Shown: in pieces, positions 50,544 through 59,034 of the stretch
Layout: each line of letters starts with the position of its first letter
Position numbering within the stretch: position 1 is the first letter of the stretch
NCBI GenBank assembly: GCA_963831705.1
Contig: CAWHRE010000010.1
Location: forward strand, 1-64,000
Direction: 5' to 3'
DNA: 64,000 bases
Source: DASQPR01 sp963831705
Lineage (GTDB): Bacteria > Actinomycetota > Actinomycetes > Mycobacteriales > Micromonosporaceae
Notes under the pieces: model-generated
The model's database searches: none
Told to the model about the DNA's origin: nothing
The model's input: only the letters and a program-made list of their open reading frames with translations
Translations under genes and position numbers: made by a program

Positions 50544-51044
50544 TCAGCCGACGAAGCCGATCGACGAGCGGCGCCCGCTGATTTGCCGGATCGCCAACGC
50601 GGCGTCGAGCGCGGCCACCACCGACGACCAGCCCTTGTCTTCGCTCGACTCGGGCAGACCGGCCCGCTCGCGCGCCTGCTCCAGCGTGTCGACGGTCAAC
50701 ACGCCGTGCGCTACCGGCGTGGATGAATCCAATGCGACCCGGGTCAGGCCCTCGGTCACCGACTGGCAGACATACTCGAAGTGAGCGGTATCGCCACGAA
50801 TCACCACGCCGAGCGCGACCACCGCGTCGCAGCGTGCAGCCAGCGCCTGCGCGACGACCGGCAGCTCGACCGAGCCCGCGACGTGAGCGATCACGACGTC
50901 CTCGACGCCACAGGCCTTCGCCGCCGCCTCCGCCCGCGCCAGCATCTGCTCGGTGAGATCGGAGTGCCATCGCGTCACCGCGATTCCGAGCGACAGGCCG
51001 CCGGCGTCGACCGTCGACAATTCCGGAGCACCGAATCCGGCCAT
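50544..51044 (-). CDS. ribH: 6,7-dimethyl-8-ribityllumazine synthase
   Basis: 166 residues from ATG 51044; ATG and the ribBA TGA overlap by one base. Signatures: LGIAVTRWHSDLTEQMLARA, HVAGSVELPVVAQALAA, ALGVVIRGDTAHFEYVCQSV (substrate-binding, catalytic His) and PVAHGVLTVDTLEQARERAG. It forms the lumazine-synthase capsid and makes the riboflavin synthase substrate. Last gene of the rib operon. Confidence 0.96.
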   Translation of the reverse strand: MAGFGAPELSTVDAGGLSLGIAVTRWHSDLTEQMLARAEAAAKACGVEDVVIAHVAGSVELPVVAQALAARCDAVVALGVVIRGDTAHFEYVCQSVTEGLTRVALDSSTPVAHGVLTVDTLEQARERAGLPESSEDKGWSSVVAALDAALAIRQISGRRSSIGFVG

Positions 51045-52279
51045 CAGAGCTGCCCTTCCGCGATCTGGTCGAGTTCTTCCAGAATGTGACCCATCCGGTC
51101 CCGCTTCGTCCGAAGGTAGCGGACGTTCTCCTCGTGGATGCGTACCGGCATCGGTTCGCGACCGGTGATCTCCAGCCCGTACCCATCGAGGCCGGCCCGT
51201 TTGGCCGGGTTGTTCGTCAGCAGCCGCATCGTCCGAACGCCCAGGTCGTAGAGGATCTGCGCACCGGTGCCGTAGTCGCGGGCATCGGCCGGTAGACCCA
51301 GGTCGAGGTTCGCGTCCACGGTGTCGCGGCCCTCGTCCTGCAGCTGGTACGCCTGGAGCTTGTGCATCAGGCCGATCCCGCGGCCCTCGTGCCCTCGCAT
51401 GTACAGCACGACGCCGCGACCCTCGGCCGCGACCCGGGCAAGCGCGGCCTGCAACTGCGGACCGCAGTCGCACCGTACCGATCCGAGCACGTCGCCGGTC
51501 AGGCATTCGGAGTGCACCCGGACGAGGACGTCCTGGCCGTCGCCGATGTCGCCCGCGACCAGCGCGATGTGCTCGGCGCCATCGAACGTGGCCCGGTAGC
51601 CGTACGCGGTGAACAGCCCGTGCTCGGTCGGAAGGCGCGTCTCCACGACCCGCTCGACCTGCTTTTCGGTCCGGCGCCGGTACGCGATCAGGTCGGCGAT
51701 CGTGATCAGCGTCAGACCATATTTCTCGGCGAAGATCTCCAGATCGGGGAGGCGTGCCATCTCACCGTCGGAGTTCGCGATCTCGCAGATCACGCCGGCC
51801 GGCGTCAGACCCGCGAGGCGGGCCAGGTCGACCGCCGCTTCGGTGTGCCCGGCCCGGCGCAGCACGCCGCCCGGCTTCGCGTGCAGCGGGAAGATGTGGC
51901 CGGGACGGACCAGCTGATCGGGCCTGGTGTCGCCGGATGCCAGTAGGGAGACGGTCAACGCGCGGTCGCGGGCGGAGATACCGGTCGTGACGCCTTCGCG
52001 GGCATCGACCGACACCGTGAACGCGGTGCCGTGGCGCTCGGTGTTCTGCGCGACCATCGCGTCGATGTGCAGCCGCTCGAGCGCGGGACCTTCCATCGGC
52101 ATGCAGATCAGGCCGCGGCAGTCGTTCATCATGAACGCGATCAGTTCGGGCGTCACCTTGTCCGCCGCGAAGATCAGATCGCCCTCGTTCTCGCGGTCTT
52201 CGTCGTCGACGACCACGACGGCCTTACCCGCGGCAATGTCGGCGATGGCCTGCTCGATGCTCGCGTACTTGTTCATCAT
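51044..52279 (-). CDS. ribBA: Bifunctional DHBP synthase / GTP cyclohydrolase II
   Basis: 411 residues. The N-terminal RibB half has VVVVDDEDRENEGDLIFAAD, DCRGLICMPM and FPLHAKPGGVLRRAGHTEAA. The C-terminal RibA half has HSECLTGDVLGSVRCDCGPQ (the zinc Cys), VVLYMRGHEGRGIGL and YGTGAQILYDLGVRTMRLLT. It supplies both precursors of riboflavin. Two adjacent ATGs (52279 and 52276) overlap the ribC stop. Controlled with the operon by the FMN riboswitch. Confidence 0.96.
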   Translation of the reverse strand: MMNKYASIEQAIADIAAGKAVVVVDDEDRENEGDLIFAADKVTPELIAFMMNDCRGLICMPMEGPALERLHIDAMVAQNTERHGTAFTVSVDAREGVTTGISARDRALTVSLLASGDTRPDQLVRPGHIFPLHAKPGGVLRRAGHTEAAVDLARLAGLTPAGVICEIANSDGEMARLPDLEIFAEKYGLTLITIADLIAYRRRTEKQVERVVETRLPTEHGLFTAYGYRATFDGAEHIALVAGDIGDGQDVLVRVHSECLTGDVLGSVRCDCGPQLQAALARVAAEGRGVVLYMRGHEGRGIGLMHKLQAYQLQDEGRDTVDANLDLGLPADARDYGTGAQILYDLGVRTMRLLTNNPAKRAGLDGYGLEITGREPMPVRIHEENVRYLRTKRDRMGHILEELDQIAEGQL

Positions 52280-52869
52280 GAACGGCTCCCCAGCAACTTC
52301 TCGACGTACTTCGCGACCACGTCGACTTCCAGATTGACGGGCGCTCCGACGCCCTTGTGTCCCAGCGTTGTCAACGCCAATGTGGTGGGAATCAAGCTCA
52401 CCGAGAACGTGTCCTCGGTCACCTCGGTGACCGTCAGCGAGATCCCGTCCACCGTGATCGAGCCCTTTTCGACGACGTACCTGGCAAGATCACCCGGCAA
52501 CGAGATCGTCACCAACTCCCATTGGTCGCTGGGCTTACGGTCGCGGATCACGCCGACACCGTCGACGTGCCCCTGGACGAGGTGCCCGCCCATCCGGGTG
52601 GACAGCATCGCCGCGCGCTCAAGATTGACTTGGTCGCCGGGGCGCAGGCCGCCGAGCGACGAACGGTCGAGCGTCTCCTGCATGACATCGGCGGTGAATA
52701 CGGCACCGTCGTTTTCCACGACGGTCAGACAGACGCCGTTGACCGCGATCGAATCGCCGTGACCGGCGTCACCGACCACCAGCGGCCCACGAACCGAGAT
52801 CCGGGCCGCATCGCCCAGGTCCACGATGTCCTCGACCGTCCCGAGTTCCTCGACGATTCCGGTGAACAT
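52276..52869 (-). CDS. ribC: Riboflavin synthase, alpha chain
   Basis: 197 residues with the internal duplication of this family: MFTGIVEELGTVEDI ... DSIAVNGVCLTVVE, then GGHLVQGHVDGVGVI ... GSITVDGISLTVTEV, each half a beta-barrel lumazine site. It dismutates two lumazines to riboflavin. It starts directly at the ribD stop (TAA-ATG junction at 52869/52870) and overlaps ribBA. Also called ribE in other nomenclatures. Confidence 0.95.
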   Translation of the reverse strand: MFTGIVEELGTVEDIVDLGDAARISVRGPLVVGDAGHGDSIAVNGVCLTVVENDGAVFTADVMQETLDRSSLGGLRPGDQVNLERAAMLSTRMGGHLVQGHVDGVGVIRDRKPSDQWELVTISLPGDLARYVVEKGSITVDGISLTVTEVTEDTFSVSLIPTTLALTTLGHKGVGAPVNLEVDVVAKYVEKLLGSRS

Positions 52870-53919
52870 TTATTGCGCTCCCTTCGGCACCGCGGTCAGC
52901 CGGAGATCCGGCCCGATCCGGGTCATGTCCCGAACATCAAGACTCAATGCATCATCGATGCTGGTGATTCCGGCATCGGCCAGTGCGTTACGCCCGTCAC
53001 CCAACAGCTTCGGCGCGAGGTACGCGACGACCTCGTCGACGAGACCGGCCCGCAGGAACGCGCCCGCCAACGTCGGGCCGCCCTCCAGCAGTGCCGCACG
53101 GATCCCTCGGCCGTAAAGCCGCTTGCCGAGAGCTGCGAGGTCGACCTTGCCGTCGGCGGTGGCGCCGACGTCCGCGGCGGTCGCGATCCAGGTGGGTGCG
53201 GCGTCGTCGCGCACTTTCGCAGTCCGGGGCGTACGCCCGACAGAATCCACCACGACACGTAGTGGCCGCCGCTGCGCACCGGTTTCCCGCCGGACCGTGA
53301 GACTCGCGTCGTCGGCCAGCACCGTACCGACGCCGGCGATGATCGCGTCCACGGTGCCGCGCAGCTCATGGACGTCCGACCGGGCCGCCTCGGACGTGAT
53401 CCACTGACTCGTCCCATCGGCGGCGGCACTACGGCCATCCAGGGTCGCGGCAAACTTCCAGATCACGTACGGGCGTTCCCGGGCGATCGAGGTCAGCCAG
53501 TACCGCAGACCGTGGTGGGCCTCGGTTTCGCGTACACCCGCTTCGATATCGACACCGGCCGACCGCAACCGTTCCAGCCCCCCGGCCGCGAGCAGATTGG
53601 GATCGCGGACCGCGACCACGACCCGGGCGATTCCGGCGGCGATCAGCGCCTCGGAGCAGGGGCCGGTCCGGCCGGTGTGATTGCAGGGTTCGAGCGTGAC
53701 GACGGCGGTCGCACCGCGTGCGCGGTCGCCGGCTTCGCGGAGCGCGACCACTTCGGCGTGCGGACCGCCGATCGGAGACGTCCGGCCGGTTCCGACGGTC
53801 GCGCCGGACGCGTCCAGAATGACGGCGCCGACGCTGGGATTGGGGCTGGTGCCACCGAGGCCACGGGCAGCGAGCGCGATGGCTTGATCCATCGCGGCAA
53901 ACTCTCGCTCGCTCGCCAT
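52870..53919 (-). CDS. ribD: Bifunctional riboflavin deaminase/reductase
   Basis: 349 residues from ATG 53919 (MASEREFAAMDQAIALAARG). The N-terminal cytidine-deaminase-like domain has the zinc motif PHAEVVALREAG and LEPCNHTGRTGPCSEALIAA. The C-terminal reductase has FAATLDGRSAAADGTSQWIT, VDAIIAGVGTVLADDASLTV and ALLEGGPTLAGAFLRAGLVD. The upstream in-frame codons to 53976 belong to the leader. First gene of the operon, 160 nt after an FMN riboswitch. Confidence 0.95.
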   Translation of the reverse strand: MASEREFAAMDQAIALAARGLGGTSPNPSVGAVILDASGATVGTGRTSPIGGPHAEVVALREAGDRARGATAVVTLEPCNHTGRTGPCSEALIAAGIARVVVAVRDPNLLAAGGLERLRSAGVDIEAGVRETEAHHGLRYWLTSIARERPYVIWKFAATLDGRSAAADGTSQWITSEAARSDVHELRGTVDAIIAGVGTVLADDASLTVRRETGAQRRPLRVVVDSVGRTPRTAKVRDDAAPTWIATAADVGATADGKVDLAALGKRLYGRGIRAALLEGGPTLAGAFLRAGLVDEVVAYLAPKLLGDGRNALADAGITSIDDALSLDVRDMTRIGPDLRLTAVPKGAQ

Positions 53920-54078
53920 CGCGTCAACCCTCCCATCGCGGTCACCCCATGGTTGCGCGTGGCGAGGGTCTTGCATGCGGGTTTACGCCGACTTCGGACA
54001 TTTGTCCCCGGATGGGGGCCATGCCCAACAGCCCAGCGTTCGGACCGGCCCGTCCGAGACGGATGCCCGAAAAGCCCG

Positions 54079-54229
54079 CGCGCTGTCTCCCATCCGGACT
54101 ATGACCGTCGGCTCTGGTTTTCCACCAGATCCACCGGCCGCTGGCTGCGGTCGGGTCGCGGGCTGACCGCGGCTCGTGGGAGCGCGGATCACCGCCGGTT
54201 CGGATTTTCACCGAGTCCCGCCAGCGCGT
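54079..54229 (-). promoter_or_regulatory. FMN riboswitch (RFN element) upstream of ribD
   Basis: The minus strand carries the conserved segments in order: TCGGTGAAAATCCGAACCGG, CGGTGAT, CAGCCCGCGA, GATCTGGTG and GCCGACGGTCATAGTCCGGA. Closing stem P1 is CGCGCT (5') with AGCGCG (3'). Downstream, CCGTC-TCG-GACGG could be part of the expression platform. FMN binding would lower ribD-ribC-ribBA-ribH expression. Confidence 0.93.
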
Positions 54230-54319
54230 GGTGGGTACCCTGTCAGTCTTCCACGCCGCGAGTCCGGTTGTGAACGTCGAGCCGGCAACGGCGCCGAGAC
54301 GCCGATCACACCGCAGCGA

Positions 54320-55285
54320 CTACTCCGCGCCACCGGTCCGGCGGTCGATCGCGACGTACGAGCCGGGCTGCGACTTCGCGACGGTCTTCATCTCGGACGC
54401 TGCCGCCGAGACGTCGCGCGGTGTCATCGGCCGAGCGGCGGTGGACAGAGCGAAGCCGATCGACACCGTGACGAGCGATGCGCGCTGGGTCTCGCCCCGT
54501 TGGTCGAGCTTCTCCAGATAACCCCGGCCGGCGTCGATCGGGTCGTACAACGTGTCGAGTGCCTGCTCGAACGTCAAGATCGCGCCTTCGGAGAGCGGCC
54601 GGATCTGGTCCGGCGTGCAGATGATGACGAAGTCGTCGCCGCCGACGTGTCCGACGAACGCGGGCGGCCCGAACAGGTGCCGGGTCGCCTCCTGGAGCGC
54701 CTTCGCAAGGGAGATGATGAACTCGTCGCCGCGCCCGAATCCGTACACGTCATTGACGGTCTTGAATCGGTCGATGTCCACGTGGCCGACCGCGAACGCC
54801 TCGTGGCGCGCTGCTCGCATCGACATCTCCGACACGATCCGGGTGTTGCCCGGCAGGCCGGTGAGTGGCGATGACTCCCGGACCTCCTTGGTACGCCGGA
54901 GCGTCGATTTGATCCGCGCGACCAGCTCCATCGTGTCGAACGGCTTCACCATGAAGTCGTCCGCACCCGCGGTCAGCCCGATCACCTTGTCAACGGTGAG
55001 ACCCTTCGCGGTCAACATGATGATCGGCATCGCCGACGTGGTCGGATTGCTGCGCAGCCACCGTGTGAGCTGAAGGCCGTCCACGCCGGGCATCATCAGG
55101 TCGACGACGGCCAGATCGGGTTGATGGTCGTAGACCATCTTCATGGCGATCTCGCCGTTGCTCGCGAGTTGCACCCGGAAACCTTCCACCATGAGATTCA
55201 TCTGGATGAATCGCGCGATGTCCGGATCGTCGTCAACGACAAGAATCAGGTCGCCTTCCACCGGAATCGCGCCTGAAATCGTCAT
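54320..55285 (-). CDS. Response regulator with GGDEF-type output domain (GGDDF)
   Basis: 321 residues from ATG 55285, overlapping the rpe stop as ATGA. The receiver is LILVVDDDPDIARFIQMNLM, DLAVVDLMMPGVDGLQ (phospho-Asp), MLTAKGLTVDKV and the Lys in GADDFMVKPFDTMELVARI. The GGDEF-like domain has LTGLPGNTRI, AVGHVDIDRFKTVNDVYGFG and the signature GHVGGDDFVII, where GGDEF reads GGDDF. It might therefore be a weak or inactive diguanylate cyclase or a c-di-GMP/GTP sensor. No histidine kinase is adjacent. Its coupling to the metabolic gene rpe is unusual. Confidence 0.88.
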   Translation of the reverse strand: MTISGAIPVEGDLILVVDDDPDIARFIQMNLMVEGFRVQLASNGEIAMKMVYDHQPDLAVVDLMMPGVDGLQLTRWLRSNPTTSAMPIIMLTAKGLTVDKVIGLTAGADDFMVKPFDTMELVARIKSTLRRTKEVRESSPLTGLPGNTRIVSEMSMRAARHEAFAVGHVDIDRFKTVNDVYGFGRGDEFIISLAKALQEATRHLFGPPAFVGHVGGDDFVIICTPDQIRPLSEGAILTFEQALDTLYDPIDAGRGYLEKLDQRGETQRASLVTVSIGFALSTAARPMTPRDVSAAASEMKTVAKSQPGSYVAIDRRTGGAE

Positions 55286-55956
55286 GATGCCCGGGTCGCC
55301 TCGACACGACGGCGTAATGCGCGCACCGCGGCGGCGGGATCGGCGGCGCCGTAAACGGCCGTACCGGCGACGAACGCGTCCGCACCGGCGACCGCGCACT
55401 CGACGATGGAGTCCTCGTCCACGCCGCCGTCGACCTCGATCCGCAGCTCGAGATGGCCGGCGTCGGCACTCCGCCGAGCGGTGACGACCTTCGACAGCAT
55501 CTCGGGCAGGAACGCCTGGCCGCCGAAGCCGGCCTTGATTGTCATGATCAGCAACGTGTCGAAGTGCGGCAGGATCTCCAGATACGGCTCGATCGGCGTA
55601 TCGCGGTCGATCGCGAGCCCGGCCTTCGTCCCGGCGGCGCGCAGATCCCGGGCGAGCGCCACCGGATCATCGGCCGTCTCCACGTGGAATGTCACGTTGT
55701 ACGCACCGGCCTCGGCATATCCGATCGCCCATCGCTCCGGCGCCTCGATCATCAGATGACAGTCGAACGGCATTGCGGTCACTTTGCGCAGGCTGGTGAC
55801 GACCGGCAGGCCGATCGTCAGATTCGGCACGTAGTGGTTGTCCATCACGTCCACGTGCAGCCAATCCGCGTCGTCGGCGACGGCGTTCGCTTCATCGCCC
55901 AGACGGGCGAAATCGGCAGCGAGAAGGCTCGGGGCAATGATGAACGACGAAGTCAC
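55282..55956 (-). CDS. rpe: Ribulose-phosphate 3-epimerase
   Basis: 224 residues from GTG 55956 (VTSSFIIAPSLLAADFARLG), the family's N-terminus. Motifs: WLHVDVMDNHYVPNLTIGLP (metal-binding His/Asp; the usual GxFVPN has DNHYVPN), FDCHLMIEAPERW, TIKAGFGGQAFLPEMLSKV and RIEVDGGVDEDSIVECAVAG. It interconverts ribulose-5-P and xylulose-5-P in the pentose phosphate pathway. It follows rsmB on the same strand, as in mycobacteria. Confidence 0.95.
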   Translation of the reverse strand: MTSSFIIAPSLLAADFARLGDEANAVADDADWLHVDVMDNHYVPNLTIGLPVVTSLRKVTAMPFDCHLMIEAPERWAIGYAEAGAYNVTFHVETADDPVALARDLRAAGTKAGLAIDRDTPIEPYLEILPHFDTLLIMTIKAGFGGQAFLPEMLSKVVTARRSADAGHLELRIEVDGGVDEDSIVECAVAGADAFVAGTAVYGAADPAAAVRALRRRVEATRAS

Positions 55957-56051
55957 GAGCGACAGTCTAGGCGCAGGTCGTGCCGTCTGCCTCGCCCGTG
56001 CGGCAGATACTGAGTTCACCCGTACGTACCTGCGCGATTACCCAACGCTCG

Positions 56052-57488
56052 CTAAGCCGTACGTCGCAAAACCGCCAGGAACATCGCGTCGGTGCCGTGT
56101 CGGTGCGGCCAGAGCTGCACGGTCGGACCGGTGCCCAGGCCGGGCATCCCCTCCGGCAACAGCGGCCGGGCGTCCACGAATTCGACCGGATGCGGCGCAC
56201 GTCGGGCCGACTCGGTCACCGTCACCTGCGTCTCGGCCAGGTGCGGCGAGCACGTCACGTACGCCACGACGCCACCCGGTCGGACCGCGCGAATCGCGGC
56301 CGCGAGCAACTCGCGCTGCAGTTTCGTCAACGGCGGAAGATCGCCGGGGGTACGCCGCCAGCGCGCTTCCGGCCGTCGCCGCAACGATCCGAGCCCGGAA
56401 CACGGCGCGTCCACGATGACACGATCGAACGTACCGGCGGGCAGCTCTTCGATCCGGCCGACGTCGCGGCCGTCCGCACAGACGACCGTCACCGGGAATC
56501 CGCGCGTCGTCTTGATCACCAGCTCGGCCCGGTGCGGCGTGATCTCCACGGCGGTCACGTGGGCATCACGCTCTGCGGCGATCGCGCCGAGAAGTCCGGC
56601 CTTGCCGCCGGGTCCAGCGCACAGGTCGAGCCATCGGGCGTCCGGTCCATCCAGCGGGGCCTCGGCCAACGCGAACGCGACGAGCTGCGAACCCTCGTCC
56701 TGTACGTGTGCGTCGGCGTGCACCACGGCGGCCAGATCCCGGGGCGCACCGCCGGACAGATAGACCGCGAACGGCGAGAACGCGCCGGGCGTACCGTCGA
56801 CCTCTTCGGCCAGATCGATCGCGTCGATCCGGCCGGGGCGAGCGCACAGGTGCACGCTCGGGCGCTCGTTGTCCTCGATCAGCAGGCGTTCGGTCTCGTC
56901 CAGATCGCCGCCGAGCGCTTCCAAGAACGCGCGCACGATCCACTGTGGATGATGATGGGTGACGGCCAGGTAGCCGATCCGGTCGGTCTCCCGATCCGGC
57001 GCGACCGTGGTCAGCCAGTCCTCAAGGTCCTTCGCGGCGATTTGGCGCATGACCGCGTTCGCGAACCCGGACGCACCCTCGCCGGCTACCGACCGGACCA
57101 GGTCCACCGTCGCGGAGACCGCCGCGTGCGTCGGAACACGCGTGTACAGGAGCTGGTAAACGCCCAGACGCAACGCGTCGCGGGCCGGCGGGTCAATCCG
57201 GTCGACGCCACGGTCGGCCGCGATCGCGATGATCGCGTCGATCGTGCCCCCGGCGCGCAGCGTGCCGTACGTCAATTCGGTGGCGAACGCCGCATCCCGA
57301 CCGTGCAGATCGGCATCGCGCAGGATCGACGGGAGCGCCAGGTTCGCGTACGCGTCGTCGCGATGGACGGCGGCGACCGCGTTGTACGCCGCCCGGCGCG
57401 ACGGGTCGACCGGATCCGGCTTCGCGTACCGGCTGCCGCCCGAAGTCCTGGACTGCGCGTCTGGTCGCCGGCCGGTAGGTCTCGTCAC
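56052..57488 (-). CDS. rsmB: 16S rRNA (cytosine-967-C5)-methyltransferase
   Basis: 478 residues from GTG 57488, overlapping the fmt stop by 4 bp. An N-terminal NusB-like RNA-binding domain (RRAAYNAVAAVHRDDAYANL; FATELTYGTLRAGGTIDAII) precedes the SAM domain: WLDLCAGPGGKAGLLGAIAA, the first Cys in DRVIVDAPCSGLGSLRRRPE, the catalytic Cys in GGVVAYVTCSPHLAETQVTV. Both Cys needed for m5C chemistry are present. A short Arg-rich N-terminal extension precedes the NusB domain. Confidence 0.95.
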   Translation of the reverse strand: MTRPTGRRPDAQSRTSGGSRYAKPDPVDPSRRAAYNAVAAVHRDDAYANLALPSILRDADLHGRDAAFATELTYGTLRAGGTIDAIIAIAADRGVDRIDPPARDALRLGVYQLLYTRVPTHAAVSATVDLVRSVAGEGASGFANAVMRQIAAKDLEDWLTTVAPDRETDRIGYLAVTHHHPQWIVRAFLEALGGDLDETERLLIEDNERPSVHLCARPGRIDAIDLAEEVDGTPGAFSPFAVYLSGGAPRDLAAVVHADAHVQDEGSQLVAFALAEAPLDGPDARWLDLCAGPGGKAGLLGAIAAERDAHVTAVEITPHRAELVIKTTRGFPVTVVCADGRDVGRIEELPAGTFDRVIVDAPCSGLGSLRRRPEARWRRTPGDLPPLTKLQRELLAAAIRAVRPGGVVAYVTCSPHLAETQVTVTESARRAPHPVEFVDARPLLPEGMPGLGTGPTVQLWPHRHGTDAMFLAVLRRTA

Positions 57489-58432
57489 GCGTTGCCGCCA
57501 GTCTCGGAGGTGAATCGGGTGCCGACTGCGGGACGAGCGCCCCGAGCCCAGTCGCTCGCGCGCATCGGCTTCTTGCCGGCCGCCCGGACTTCACCCAGCT
57601 CGACCGGCGTCGTGGCGGTGCCGACCAGAACCCGGGACTTCTCCACCAGGATCTCGCCGCTCGCCAACGCGGGTCCGTCGGAAACGGGTCGGACCGGCCC
57701 GAGCTTCAGCCGGTCGGACGCCAGTGTGGTCCAGGCGCCCGGCTCGGGCGTACAGGCTCGGATGCGGCGGTCGACCGCGAACGCAGGCTCGGACCAGCGG
57801 ATCTCGGCGTCGGACACCAGGATCTTCGGGGCCAACGACACTCCATCCGGGCGCTGTGGAACCGGGATCAGCGCTCCCGCCTCGATCCCGTCCAGCACCC
57901 GTACGAGCAACTCCGCACCCTCGACCGAGAGGCGATCAAGCAAGTCGCCGGACGTATCGGTCGGCCGGATCTCGTCGACCACGGTCCCGTATACCGGCCC
58001 GGTGTCGAGGCCGGCCTCCAACTGGAACACCGACGCGCCGGTGATCTCGTCGCCGTGGAGCACCGCGTGCTGCACAGGTGCCGCACCCCGCCACGCCGGA
58101 AGCAGGGAGAAGTGCACGTTGATCCAGCCGTGTTTCGGGATGTCCAGCGCGTTCTGCGGGACCAGCGCCCCGTACGCGACGACCGGTACGCAATCCGGCG
58201 CGATCTCTCGCAACCGAGCCTGGAACTCTTCCTCGCGAGGACGCGCCGGGGTCAGTACCTCGATGCCGCGCTCGTCCGCCCAGATGCCGACCGGCGAGCG
58301 CTGCAACGAACGGCCCCGGCCAGCGATCGCATCCGGCCGTGTGACGACTGCCACGATTTCGTGCGACGACGCGGCGAGTGCGTCAAGTGCCGGGATCGCC
58401 GGGGCGGGCGTACCCGCGAAGACCAACCGCAT
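57485..58432 (-). CDS. fmt: Methionyl-tRNA formyltransferase
   Basis: 315 residues from ATG 58432 (MRLVFAGTPAPAIPALDALA). The formyl-THF-binding/catalytic region contains INVHFSLLPAWRGAAPVQHA (canonical NxHxSLLPxxRGxxP) and GASVFQLEAGLDTGPVYGTV with the catalytic Asp. The C-terminal OB-like tRNA-binding domain begins near EPAFAVDRRIRACTPEPGAW. It formylates initiator Met-tRNA. def lies directly upstream with a 1-bp overlap, so formylation and deformylation are co-expressed. Confidence 0.96.
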   Translation of the reverse strand: MRLVFAGTPAPAIPALDALAASSHEIVAVVTRPDAIAGRGRSLQRSPVGIWADERGIEVLTPARPREEEFQARLREIAPDCVPVVAYGALVPQNALDIPKHGWINVHFSLLPAWRGAAPVQHAVLHGDEITGASVFQLEAGLDTGPVYGTVVDEIRPTDTSGDLLDRLSVEGAELLVRVLDGIEAGALIPVPQRPDGVSLAPKILVSDAEIRWSEPAFAVDRRIRACTPEPGAWTTLASDRLKLGPVRPVSDGPALASGEILVEKSRVLVGTATTPVELGEVRAAGKKPMRASDWARGARPAVGTRFTSETGGNA

Positions 58433-58998
58433 CAGCGCAGACCCAGCCCGTGGCCGGGAAGGGCGCCGGAGACGTGCGGGCTGAACTTGACCGCGGGGGG
58501 CTTGTCGCCGTACCACTCGGCCGCCCGGATCTCACGCATCGCCTGCTTGCGTGCTTCGGTATCGAGCCGTTCGATGAACATCACGCCGTCCAGATGATCG
58601 GTTTCGTGCTGCACGCAGCGAGCCATCAACCCGGTACCGACGATCTGCATCGGATCGCCGTACGAGTTGAAGCCCTTCGCCACGACGTTCAGCCGTCGTT
58701 TGGTGTCGTAGTACAGCCCGGGGATGGACAGGCAGCCTTCCTGGCCGTCCTGCTCCTCCTCGTCCGGGAAGTGCAGCTCCGGGTTGACGAGATGGCCGAG
58801 GACGTCATCGACGTCGAACACGAACACCCGGAGGCTGACGCCGATCTGCGGCGCGGCGAGTCCGGCGCCGTTCGCGTTGCGCAGGGTGTCGGTGAGGTCC
58901 GACACGAGCCCGCGAAGTTCCTTGTCGAACGTGACGACCGGATCGGCGGCCGAGCGGAGCACCGGGTCTCCGAAGATGCGGATGGGGGTGATGGTCAC
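58432..58998 (-). CDS. def: Peptide deformylase
   Basis: 188 residues from GTG 58998. All three PDF motifs are present: NGAGLAAPQIGVSLRVF, QEGCLSIPGLYYD with the metal Cys, and QHETDHLDGVMFIER with the HExxH helix (HETDH). It removes the N-formyl group from nascent proteins. The C-terminal ~20 residues (SPHVSGALPGHGLGLR) are an actinobacterial-type extension. It follows priA after ~35 bp on the same strand. Confidence 0.96.
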   Translation of the reverse strand: MTITPIRIFGDPVLRSAADPVVTFDKELRGLVSDLTDTLRNANGAGLAAPQIGVSLRVFVFDVDDVLGHLVNPELHFPDEEEQDGQEGCLSIPGLYYDTKRRLNVVAKGFNSYGDPMQIVGTGLMARCVQHETDHLDGVMFIERLDTEARKQAMREIRAAEWYGDKPPAVKFSPHVSGALPGHGLGLR

Positions 58999-59034
58999 CC
59001 GAACAGTCTACGTACGCCCCGGTTCATGCTGCGT

